Assembly (NCBI GenBank): GCA_027563935.2
Contig: CM050446.2
Coordinates: 130,361,608-130,425,607 of the forward strand
DNA length: 64,000 nt
Reading direction: 5' to 3'
Origin: Costus lasius
Taxonomy: Eukaryota > Streptophyta > Magnoliopsida > Zingiberales > Costaceae
Part shown: positions 38,560 to 50,500 of the stretch, piece by piece
How the letters are laid out: every line of letters begins with the position of its first letter
Numbering within the stretch: the stretch's first letter is position 1
Position numbers and translations under genes: made by a program
Notes under the pieces: generated by a model
The model's database searches: none
The model's input: the letters and a program-made list of their open reading frames with translations, nothing else
Told to the model about the DNA's origin: nothing

Positions 38560-39770
38560 ATGGTGAACCAAGGTAATCGCATAGCGGAGATCGAGCAAAC
38601 GCTCGGTATGACGGGTGATAGGGACACGACGATGTTCCCTCAGATGGAAAAACTTCAGAGGAAAGTGGAGCAACAAAGGTTGCAAATTGAAAACTTGCAA
38701 CAGGCCCTAGAGAGTCTGCTCGACCTGCCAGAGCAGATGGCCAGGATGCGCGAGGAGCAACAGGCAGGGATGGCCCGCATGCAGCCGACTATCGACAGTC
38801 TGAACCATCTATCGGGGGAGATGGCACGCATGAAAGAGGACATGCAAGCATAGATTAAGGTGTTGCACTTAGCCCTAGCGCAAGCATCGCGATCGGCAAC
38901 AACAGTGGAGCAGGAGGCTCCTAAGCCAAAGGTACGAGTACCTGAGCCAGCGATGTTCGGGGGGGGCTCGATCATCCAGAGAGGTAGAAAATTTTATTTG
39001 GAATATGAAACAACTGTTTTCTGCTAACTATGTTCCAGAAGGAGATCGGGTGTGGGTGTGCATCGCATACCTCACCGGCGACGCAAAGCTTTGGTGGCGA
39101 ACCAAAGTTAGCTCTACACCGGGGGCTACTAGCTTTTCTTAGGAGAATTTCCGTGAGGAACTGCGGCGGCAGTTTCTTCCCGGAAACTCGGCGGATCAGG
39201 TGCGTGGCAAACTGGATCGGCTGAGGCATACTGGCTCGATCCAGGAGTACGTCAGGGCATTCTCAGCACTGATGTTGGAGCTTCCACGCATGGAGGAGGA
39301 TGACAAGAGGTATTTCTTCCTCCGGAGCCTTCAGCCATGGGCAGAGACGGAGGTCCGACGGCACGCACCTATCGATTGGAGGGCAGCTGCAGCGGTGGCT
39401 GAGTCCTTGGTGGATAATCAAAGATTCAAACCAGCACCACCAAAGAAATCAAGGACATCACCGAAGCACAGACACGGCTCCCCATGGACCCCACCGAAGG
39501 ACAGAGTTCCAGAAAGAGGGAGACCCCCTTCAACGACAGAATAGGGGTTCGTCAGGACGGCGAGAGCAAAAGCCACAGGGTTGCTTCATGTGCGGCGGTC
39601 CTCACTGGGTAAAGGATTGTCCGTCCAGGCAGAAGCTGATGGCGATGGTGGTACAGGAACCAGCCGCGGAGGCTGAGGAGATCCCCGCAGAGATGAGGAT
39701 CGGTGTTTTGAGGATCGGAGCAATAGTTGCCCAAGATCTGCCCATGACGGACATCGAGGGCGATGTCCAA
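38560..39770 (+). pseudogene. Degraded Ty3/gypsy-type gag
   Basis: The start MVNQGNRIAEIEQTLG is followed by a coiled-coil-like Gln/Glu/Met-rich region. A gag core with WWRTKV and a RRQFLPGNSADQVR segment follows. A CCHC-like zinc knuckle CFMCGGPHWVKDC (C-x2-C-x3-H-x4-C, a spacing seen in plant gypsy gags) lies near 39587-39625. The frame is broken by a TAG at about 38851, a shift at the G run near 38960, a TAG near 39139, and a shift before the zinc knuckle. It cannot make an intact Gag now. Confidence 0.8.
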
Positions 39771-39787
39771 ATTGGGCGGGGGAGAAT

Positions 39788-41014
39788 TGTCAGGCCCCGG
39801 TTCAACCGGTCCGGCCCAAGCCCAGGCCCACAGCTGATTACAAGCCCAAATCAAAGAGAAGCTCGGTCAAACAGGGGTGTTGACCCCAAATCGAGACACG
39901 CGGCATCTCTACCGCATGCGCCAAGCACGGAAGCAGGGCGGCGGGCGTTGTCTTCAGCCGGAAGCTTGTCCCCGCGTGCGTCGGATGTGAATGGCTGCAG
40001 ATGTTGCGGACGACTCGGACGACGGGTTCTCCAGACAAGCGCAAGGGACGAGCGAGAAGCGGATCTTGATGGCGGCGGCGCGAGCTCTTCCCGAAACTTC
40101 CGGACGTAGCGAGGGGAGCGTGGCGAAGCGGGGTTTTCGGACGCGGGGGACGCGGGACGTCGAGGCGGCAAGCTTCGTCGTTAAAAGCTGCAACGGGCAG
40201 CAGCGATGGAGGAGAGAGATCGATCAGCACCTTCGACCATTGACCATCAGGAAGAGAGCTTTGGGGAAAGCTTGAGTGGTGAGCGGCGAGCGATTTCGAG
40301 GGCGAGATCGATAGAGCTTTGTAACCGGAACTAGGGAGTTCCGGTGAGGGAGGGTAAGAGGGCGACGACAGGGGTCGTCGGAGAGTAGCCTTTGTAAGTT
40401 TTGATTGGGAAATAAAGCTTCTGTTTCTCTCATCCTCTTCCCCGTCTTGAGTAATTCTGCGGCGGCGACATCTTTGAGCATCTCCGGTGACGACGACTGC
40501 TTCGACTGGCTGGAGGCTGTCCGGACGAGAGTCAGAGGGAGGCAGGCGGCCATCCCCCTCCGTTCCGGCAAGATCATGAGCGCGGCGGTGCTCGGCAGAA
40601 GTAACGACGCAGGCGGCGTCGCGACGCGAAGAGGAAGAAAGATTTCGATTTTGACCGGGTCAAAATCAAAATCGAAATTCTAATTTCACGAATCTGATTT
40701 TGGGCGGATGACGTGGTGACAACATAAGCAGAGGTGATTTCGAACGGCGCGGCGTGATTTTGACTTTCGGGTCAAAATTGATTTGGAGGTATTATTAAAT
40801 TTAGGGTTTCGTTTGGATTTCCTGAATTAGGGTTTTTCGGATTTCTCGAGCGAACTGTAATTTGAGAATAAAATTCAGTCGAGGAATTAGGGTTTCCTAT
40901 TTGTGTGAGATTTTGGATCGAAAACCCTAGATAGTTGCGTTCTGGTGTTCCGCTGGATAATCCTGAGACAACAGTTAAGCGCTATTTTCAGGCCAATCCG
41001 ACCGGGGCGTGACA
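39788..41014 (+). repeat. 3' LTR of the gag-only element
   Basis: TG...CA borders; near-identical to 37178-38397. A frame that opens in the gag 3' region runs on into this LTR to about 40109, which is a by-product of the missing pol region. Confidence 0.85.
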
Positions 41015-41070
41015 CTGCGTATAAAGCCCAACCCGGTTTGGACTCCCCGTTGCGCGACGGAATTGGCGAT

Positions 41071-41289
41071 CTAGATAGCTAGATTCTTTAAGGCATCTCC
41101 ATGTTTCCGCCTCATTGAGCTCCATTCCCCTTTGCGTCTCCCATTCACTTGCTTCAGCTCGTCCATTCCGATCTCCGCTGTTCTTCCTATTTGATCAGAG
41201 CACGCAGCCGTCTCAATAATGATTCTTTCTTCTTCTTTTATGCCTTCTTCAAACCTTGCTACGATTTCGTGCATCGACAACCTGGGCAT
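41071..41289 (-). CDS. Hypothetical small ORF or orphan exon next to the retrotransposon
   Basis: 72 codons from ATG (MPRLSMHEIVARFEEG...) to a stop 57 bases from the 3' LTR. The frame stays open upstream to about 41346 (VVYAPIPKGGANGFSPGLK), where TTAG could be a splice acceptor. It may therefore be an internal exon of a gene whose remainder is gone. It points away from the ankyrin gene that starts at 41575. The sequence looks protein-like but I do not recognise a family. Confidence 0.25.
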   Translation of the reverse strand: MPRLSMHEIVARFEEGIKEEERIIIETAACSDQIGRTAEIGMDELKQVNGRRKGEWSSMRRKHGDALKNLAI

Positions 41290-41574
41290 CTTTAGCCCCG
41301 GACTGAATCCATTCGCGCCCCCCTTTGGGATGGGCGCGTACACAACTTCCCGCTAACTCCTTTCTCCTTCTTTTATCGTTCTTGCTACTATGTAATGTGC
41401 GATCTTGTTTTCGGTTTGATCTGTTTCGTCTTGTACTTGGAACCACAAGATCGTTGGTTTCGTTTTGATAGAAAACGGTATAGATTTATTTCCAGCATTT
41501 ATTCAATTCGCAATCCGTGGGAAGACTGCATTTCTTCTTTTGGCATTCGTGCGTGCTTCTTAGGCTGGTGAGAT

Positions 41575-44500
41575 ATGCCTCCTGAATCGCCGCTGCAGTT
41601 GAATACTCAGAACTATTTTCCGACCAAGCGCTATATCAGGCACAGGCTGAGGGAGAGGGATGACCGGGGTTGGACCCCGCTTCACATTTGTGCCAGAAAG
41701 GGTGACTTGAAAGAGGTATGTTCTGGGGTCTGCATTTACATTCTTTATTACTTGATCTATAATTCTAGTTGTTTATATTTTGAAGTATTTTATGGAAAAT
41801 TACTGGCTTGTCTCGTGGGTAGTTGCATGATTTACCTGCTTCGCATGTAGACTCGGTGCATATTCTTGGAGGATATACATGTTCCCCCACCCATTAGGGC
41901 TAAGCAAGGTTTTATCATCACAATAGAGAAATTTAATGTTGAATGTAAAACACTGACTTGATGTATAAAGTTATATGATGAAATCACAAGAGTTAGTATG
42001 TTTAACAATTCGGTTAATCCTAATTGTATAATGGTATGGGAATAAATTAAGTTCCAAAGTTCTTATATTTCAAATGCCATGGGAACAAAGAAGTTTTAAA
42101 GTTATCTTTGCTCCTTTGCTTGCTTGTTAGTCAGCTCACTCTGGCTTACTTACAAGTGCATGATATATCCAAAATTATGCTATGTTACTAAATGATATTA
42201 CCTAAGCCCTGGTAAATGGTACCAAATCTATTATTGTGAAATGCTAAGCATCAAAAGTATTCTAGAGAGCTTATAGTACTGAATTTTGTCACCTAACTAT
42301 GAAACTAAAATGTGAACGCCACTTCAACCTACCAACCTTTCTATTCTAATTGCTTACTATGTCCATATTAAACAAACGGGGGACATGATACTTGCAATAA
42401 TTCTTTTATGCCGGTTGGAAAACTTGCCTAGTTATTTTGTAATATCCCAGTTTAGCCTCATATTGGTAGGAAAAAAAAATTATATGGTATATAAGTCTTA
42501 ATAGACTTGTTTTTGTTAACTTGAGTTTAAGTATTTTAACAAGTTGGGCCTCGTTGTTATTGATGAATAGTTTACTTACTAAGCGGGAAACTTAATCTTA
42601 AGCATGGTGAGATTCCTATAGGAAAAGGTTGTTGAAGATGGAGTTGTCACATGCTGCCAACTAAGGAATGATTCCTGGGATTCGAGGATGAGGACGCCAA
42701 GTCTTAAATGAGGGGATTGTAATATCTCAGTTTAGTCCCACATTGAAAATAAGAGATTGTAATAGTTTGCATTCTAATTAAATGGATTATCTAGATTTCT
42801 TTTTAGAAGGGATAAAATATAACTAGTAAAAGTGAAAGCTAAACTAATGATCACACTTCATTTAACATGTATTAGCTTCATGTTCTCTTTGTTTTCTTTA
42901 ATATACTTCTCATGCTAAATTGATTGGAGATACTAGTCAACACCTTATATTCATTATTAAACGTAACTATATCTTGTACAGTGCTAATAAATGGTAAATC
43001 TTACATTTATACAATTATAGTCAAATCTATTTTGCATCAATGCTTTCTTTTGACTTGTTTATTTTATATTTTACAGCATTTTTCTGCATCTGTATAATAT
43101 AGTTTCTTAATGAAGTATTCTCATATATATATTCTTGCCTTTTATTCTAATAATGATCATTTATAAAGTAGAGTTTGGAAATTTACTCTTATTTACTTCT
43201 TTGATGCCATGTTGATTTACTAATTAATTATTCCTTTGTATAGAAATCTTCTTTAACGTTGATATATGCACGACATTTGAATTTTTTTTGCAACAACAAA
43301 TTGAATTGTTAGCAATTTGTGTCAGGTGGATATGGATGCAATATATCAAATAGATCCATCAAGCAATTTTTTTAGTATTGAGTGGATGAGTTTGCACGAA
43401 GAGAAATGTCCATTAGTTCTGAACATGTATTTTCTTCGTTTAGTATCCTTAAACAAACTATATCTTGCATTCAAGAATCTTCTACTGCAACTGTAAGGCT
43501 TGTTTTATTGGGGAGAAAAAAGGGGAGAAAGAAAAGAAATCCTATTTTTCTCTTATTTTATTGGGTGGCTAGATTCAGAGGGAAAGAAAAATAGTAAAGT
43601 TTTCTCTCGTTTTTGTTTCTCTCCAAATCGGAGAGAAGACAAAATCACCCCTCCACGCTGTGCTGACACTCCCTTGCATGTTGACGTTGCCTCCCAACTG
43701 TCGCCGCTCAGTCGAGGAGTAGGATGACGAAGAGCGTACGAAGCAGCGGTGGCCCTCCCTTCTTGTAGCTGCCCCAGCTCGCCTCGCCTCCTCCCCTCTC
43801 CCTTCTTGCAGCCGCTTCCTGTAGTCGCTCGAGCTCGCCTCGCCTCCTCCCCCCTCCCCTCCTGCAACCGCATCCTGCTTGCTCAAGCTCGCCTCACCTG
43901 CTCTCCCCTCCCTCCACCTCTTCCTCCTCTCCCTTCCTACAACCGCTCAAGCTCGCGCGAGCTTGCCTCACCTCCTCCCCCCTCCCTTCCTGTAGTCGCT
44001 TGAGTTCGCCTCGCCTCCTCCCCCCTTCCTTCGCCTCCTCCTCCTCTCCCTTCCTGCAGCCGCTCGAGCTTGTGCGAGCTTGCATCTGCCCCGCCTCTAG
44101 CTGTGGAGCTCTCCCCTATCTCCGCAAGCGTCGCCTGCAGTAGAGCTCTCCCCTGCCGCCGCTAGTGCTGCCTGCCGCCACTGGGGAAGAACATGATCAT
44201 GTGAATCTCACAGGACTGATTTTCTTCCCTCCTATATTTCTTCCCCTCTTCGTTTTTCATTTCTTCCACTGCAAAAAAAAAACAGGCCCTAAAGTTTGCA
44301 ATTATTTGCATAATTCAGCCCTTGCCATTTGAGTGTTAAGTACACTTAAAATCTATGATACTGATTTAACCAAAGATAGTGACACCTGAAATTATTTTTT
44401 TGGCCTACCTGTTAGGTAATTAATAATCTGTACAGTAAAATTAGTTGAACATGTAATAATGTTTACTGATCCTTCTAGCATGCTATGCCACTAATGCAAG

Positions 44501-47500
44501 CTCTACTATATATTGTTTAGATCAGTTAAAAAAAATGAATTTTACTTGTCATTCTTCAATATTATTATTTTAGCTGTTTTGATAGAGGATTTTCACAATA
44601 TTTTAATCACTTGCTCGAACAAATATCATGATTGTCTGATTTCTTGTTATAATTCATCATTTTGCAGGTAAAACGGCTTTTGAATAATGGTGTTGACGTC
44701 AATGTGACTGCTTTGGGTCCCAAAGGCCTTGGTGTGACCCCTCTGCATCTCGCTGCACAAGGTGGACACATACAGGTAGAGGTGGCCATGGGCCGTGCCC
44801 GGGCCCGCCTCGGCCCGCCAGAAATCGGGCCGTGCCAGGCACGGCCCGATTGTAATCGTGCCGTGCCGGGCACGGCACGGCTGAAATTTCCTTCGGCCCG
44901 GCACGGCACGCGGCACGATTAGGCGTGCCGTCGCCGGCACGGCTCCGCCGGGCCGTGGGCACGAATCCGGCCTGCGGGCCAGATCCGGCACGCGGGCCTG
45001 GCACGGCCCGCGGGCTAACGGCGGCACGTGGGTCAAATACGGCCCAACGGGCCCAATTAGGCACGCGGGCCGTGTTGGGCCCGGCACTGTTTTGGCCCGT
45101 GGGCCGCATTTGGCCCGTGGGCCGAATTTAAAAAAAAAATATTTTAATAAGTAAATTACTTAATTAAAATATATAAAATGTGAAAAAATAAAAAAAAATT
45201 GAGAATGTATATTACACAAATTTTTGAAAAAATGTTAAACTTTTATATATTTTAGACCGGACCCATTACAGGCTGCCTACGTACCCCACTCAAAGGAGGA
45301 ATCAGGTCTACGTAGTTCTCTTTTTACAACTCTTTTTACAACTCTTTTTACAACTCTTTTTACAACTCTTTCTATAACTTTTTTACAACTTTTTTTATAA
45401 TTATTTATTACAACGTTTATCCATTGGTGCTTCCGCTTGCACTTCCAAGACTTTGTTCATCATCATCCGATGAAGTTGAATGACCACCTTTATCTTGAAG
45501 ACGATCTTCAGCATCTAGCCAATCTTTAAGACAAATACACATTTCCACGCTTTCTTCGTTCATTCGGCTTCGCTTCTCGTCCAGCACCCTGCCGCCGGCA
45601 CTAAAACAAGACTCCGATGCTACAGTAGACACCGGAGGAGTTAGTAGATCACGTGCCATGGCAGAAATCACAGGATATGATTTTCCTTGTGATCTCCACC
45701 ATGATAAAATATCAAAATTATCTATTTGTTCTTCTGTGAGTAAAGATGTATGATTATTTTCTAAAAAAAATGTTAATTCATTAAAATTACTAGATCTACT
45801 TGTTGATGTTCCTTTTCTATTTAAAATTGAGCGTATTCTTCCTGTAATATTTTTACTACTAGTAGATACATTAGTTTGAGAGGATGTTGGATTCATTGTA
45901 TGTCCAAATTTTAAATTATAAACATTATACATTTCATCTAATAAGGTAGAAACTTCATTTTTTTTCTCATCTACTCCTTCAAGTTCCATATTTCTATAAT
46001 ATTCATCTAATAAAATATGAACACCTTCTAATTTTAATCTAGGATCCATAATTGAAGCTAAACAATATAAAGGAGATATATTTTTCTAATATTTTTTAAA
46101 TTTTGTTTCCATTTTAAAAATTACTTGAAAAATATTTTCATCATGTCTATATTGAGAAAACATTTCACTAATTAAAACTAAATGTTCTAAAATTAAACAT
46201 GATGTAGGATAATAAACACCAGATAAATGAGTGCTAGCATTATAAAAAATTTCTAAAATATTATGTAATAATTTTGCTTTATCCCAATCATTTTCTTCAA
46301 TGTTTCCATCAGGCATTCTTTCATTATAAAATAATGTAAGAGGATCCTTAAATGGAAAACATGTTGTTAGCATATCATAAGTAGAATTCCATCGTGTTTT
46401 AATATCAAGTTTAAATTTTTTATATGACAAACCATAAGATTTACATGTTTGTCTAAAATCTTGATTTCTAGAAGTAGAAGAAGTAACAAATCTAACAGCA
46501 TTTCTTAATTTAGTTACATGTTCATCTACTTCTCTTATTCCATCTTGAACACATAAGTTTAGAATATGGCATGTACATCGTATATGAAAAAAAGCACCAT
46601 TAAATATTGGATTTAATAATCTTTTTAATTTATCAATTGCACTATCATTATTACTTGCATTATCAAAACTAATTGAAAAAATTTTATTAATTATATTATA
46701 TGAATGTAAAATGCTATGAAATTGTCTAACTATAGCATTTGCAGTATGAGGATATTCAAAAATTTTAAATGCAATAATTCTTTTTTGTAAAAAAAATTCA
46801 CTATCTATCCAATGTGCCGTAATACACATGTATGACTGATCAGAATGATTACTGGTCCAAATATCAGATGTTAAAGAAATACAAGAAGTTAATGTAATTA
46901 AAACTTGTAAAAGATTAGTTTTATATTCAGAAAAAATTTTTATAGCATCCCTACGCATGGTTTGTCTACTTACTTTTTTATATTTAGGTTGTAGAGATTT
47001 ATGTATAAATTTTTCAAATTTATAATTTTCTGCTAAAGAAAATGGTTGTTCATCCCAAACAATAAATTTAGCTAATTCTTTTCTAAGAACTTCAGTAGAA
47101 TAATTAAAAATTTCAAAAGAACTAGAGGAAAGATTTAGAGTAGCCTGTGCACGATCGATTTGAGTTTGATGGCTTCTGATGTGGCGAGTCAAATGACCAG
47201 TTCCACCCGATGATTTGCAAGTCAAGACTTTTTTGCACTTTTTGCAGCTGGCTCTTTCTTCGCCGTTAATCATCACCACATCGAAGCTCTTCCAAACGTC
47301 GCTCGTGCGTTTTCTTGAGCCTAACACAGTAGACTCGTGAGGGTTTGCACTGCATCCCTCCTCTCCCTGCATAGTGTTAGTAGGCTCAAATTCAACATGA
47401 TCTTGCTGTTGTTGATTTGGGTCGTAAGGCAGAGGGTTGGCATCTTGATCTTGATCGGGTGGCATAACGGGGTTAGTACTTGTCCCCATTAGCTCTTGCT

Positions 47501-50500
47501 CGAATGCCTCAATCTCCCATGGCAAAAGATCCCATGTATTGTTCAATCCCGCCATTAATTCTACATATAATATTAAAAGTTAGCCAAAAAAATTTAAAAA
47601 ATAAGATTAAATACTTACTAATAATAAATTATACATTAAAAAATTACCTTATCACGTGTTTGAAGATCGCTTAGTAAGTAAGAACTAAGAAGTTGAGGTT
47701 TCACTTTCAGCCTTCAACAACCTTAATTTAATCATAATTATGAAAAAAAATTATATTAGAATAATTTAAATTTAAGTACAATTACATTATAAAAGACTAA
47801 AAGTAAATTAATTTACTACTTACTTGATCTTCTCCACGTGACTAGACCGAGGGACTGAGGGAGCTTTGAAATCTTGATGGCTAATTGAAACTCAAGACTT
47901 AGAAAAGAGATTAGGAAAGTATTAAGAGAGAATGAGAAAGTAATCCAAAGTTAATTGGAAACTTGTGTGAAGAAATGAGAGGGTTGGGGGGTCAATTTAT
48001 AGGGATGAATTGGGTGTAAATTTACATATTTATCCCTTTTAATTATTAAAAGGGGCTAAAATGGTAATTTTATAACATAAAGACAATTATATCCCTAACT
48101 TTTAAATTTTTTCAAACCGTTATAGGGCTATTTTGGTAAAAACGCATGCCCAAATCAAATTTTCGAACGTTGCCGCCCATTCCAGCCGTGCCGTGCCCGT
48201 GCCAGCCTGCGTGCCGTGCCGAGCACGGGTCCGTTCCGTGCCGAGCACGGCCCGCGTGCCGTGCCTGACCTGGCCCGGCTCGACCACGGGCCGTGCCCGG
48301 CCCAGCCCGCGGGCCGCGGACCTTCGGCCCAGCACGACCCGAGCCGGGCCGCGGGCCGCCCGCGGCCCGTTGACTTGGTCAACGGGCCGGCCCGTGTCGT
48401 GCCAGGCCATGCGGGCCGCGGGCCGGCCCGGCCCGTTGGCCACCTCTACATACAGGTTATGGACGAGTTACTGGATTGTGGTGCTAACATTGATGCTAGA
48501 ACAAAGGGGGCCTGTGGCTGTAAGATTTGCTTGGTTATTGTGGGTCCTTTTTGGTTATATTTTAATATTAATTAAAATATTAAAAAAGAATATGATTATT
48601 TTTAAATTCATCTTATAAATTATAAAGCTTTTATAAAGCTTTTTATTTTAGTAGGTTCTAGCTTCCAATGAACGCAAACATTCATTATTAATTATCCCTA
48701 AGAAGCTTAGGGCACCTTTGATTAAGAGATCTATAAAATATAACAAAGTGAAGATAAAATGGTTGAAAGAATATAATTTATAACTTCGTATCATGACACG
48801 GGTTACAATTTGGTATAAGAGTACATCATCTGACATAAGCCATGAAAAAAAAAAAATCTGAGTTGTGTTGTAACAACGCTGAGGAACTACGTCTCGATAC
48901 GAAGTATCGACGTACGCACCCCTCAAACAACGTCATCGATAACACGTGTCAAGAATTTATCGTCCATGACTATGTTTGAATTAATTGGAAGAGTTGAGTG
49001 CAAGAGTTGGGTGAACAAGCCGTGAGGCCAAATGTTCGAAGTTTGGGGTGAATGGGCCGATGAGCTAAACATTCAGAATTTGGATGAACGAGCCGATGAG
49101 CCAAGAGTTCAAAGTTTAGATGAACAGGTCGTGGGACCAAACGTTCAAGTTCGATTGAATGAGCCGATAGGCCAAGCATTCAAGATTTGAAAGAACGGGT
49201 CGTGGGACCAATCGTTTTAGATTTGGATGAACGAGCCGATAGGCCAAACGTTCAAGTTTGAATGAACGGGTCGTGGGACCAAACGTTCAAGTTCGATTGA
49301 ATGAGCCGATGGGCCAAGCATTCAAGATTGGAAAGAACAGGTTGTGGGACCAATCGTTCTAGATTTGGGGCGAACGAGCCGATGGGCCAAGCGTTCGAAA
49401 TTTGGTTGAACGGGTCGTGGGGCCAAAATGTTCAAAATTCAGGATTTGAAAGAACAGATCGATGGGCCAAACGTTCAAATTCGATTGAATGAGCCGATAG
49501 GCCAAACATTCAAAATTTGGATGAACAAGCCAATAGGCCAAACATTCGAGATTGGATGAACGGGTCGTGGGGCCAAACGTTCAAAATTCAGGTGAATGGA
49601 CCGTTGGGCCAAACATTCAGGATTTGAAAGAACAGGCCGATGAGCCAAACGTTCGAATTCGATTGAATGAGCCGATAGGCCAAACATTCAAAATTTGGAT
49701 GAACGAGCCAATAGGCCAAACGTTTGAGATTGGATGAATGGATCGATAGACCAAGCGTTCGGATTTCGATGAATGGGTCGAGGGACCAATCATTCATAAT
49801 CTAGGTGAATGATCGTGGGACCAAACGTTCAAAATTTGGAAGTGGTTAAAAGATGTCTCTGATTGTAAGTTTGAGATCAAACTCAGAAAGATCAGACCCA
49901 ATTTTGTAAGAGTCGATGATTAGATCAACTTGAGAGCCATTTGATTGGTTTAGATTTAAAAGAATTAATTTCAGCCGTTGAAAGCTTGATTTGTAGATCT
50001 GTTGTGATCCTGGGCTCTGATTGAAAATCCGAGAGTGGATATGGGAATATCTGACTTAGATGAGTGGGGATTAATATTCAGATCATTTAGAAAGTTATCC
50101 GATCAGTTTAGATTAATATAAAATTAATTTCAGCTTTTGAATATTTGATTTAGTAAGCTATTGATTGCCTTTTAAATAACAAAACTGAGAACTTAGGTCA
50201 AAAAGTGAGAATTGCTTCAATCAAAATTCAATTGACCCGGTTTCATTGATTTTTCATCAAAACTGAGAATAATTTGAGTCAAAATTCAATTGGCCACCAA
50301 TTCATTTTTTCTTTAGCAAAATTGAGAATTGCTTCCACTCTTTCGTTCTTCCCAAAAATAAGAATTTTACTTGGTCGAAGTTCAATTGACCGATCCACTG
50401 AGAATTTTACTTGGTCAAAATCAATTGACCAATTTTATGTTCTTCACCAAAAACTAAGGATAGATTGGTCAAAATCAATTCGGCCAATTCTTTAGAAGCT

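Larger units (their letters stand above)
37178..41014 (+). mobile_element. Gag-only LTR retrotransposon (TR-GAG type)
   Basis: The 5' LTR is 37178-38397 (1220 bp) and the 3' LTR 39788-41014 (1227 bp; the 7-base difference is an extra ATTGACC near 40240). Both start TGTCAGGCCC and end GGGGCGTGACA. A primer-binding site GGTATCAGAG (38401-38410, initiator-Met tRNA type) follows the 5' LTR. A purine tract GGGCGGGGGAGAA precedes the 3' LTR. The 1390-bp interior encodes only a degraded gag; no protease, reverse transcriptase, RNase H or integrase. The flanking 5-mers CTAAG and CTGCG do not match. Confidence 0.85.

Noticed and set aside
39300..40109. 269-codon frame taken as a novel gene
   Set aside because: It is the 3' part of a degraded gag with a zinc knuckle, running on into the 3' LTR.
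42438..42840. Cassandra-type TRIM with a 5S rRNA-like LTR
   Set aside because: The TGTAATATCCCA start is similar, but no 5S-like internal promoter sequence is found.
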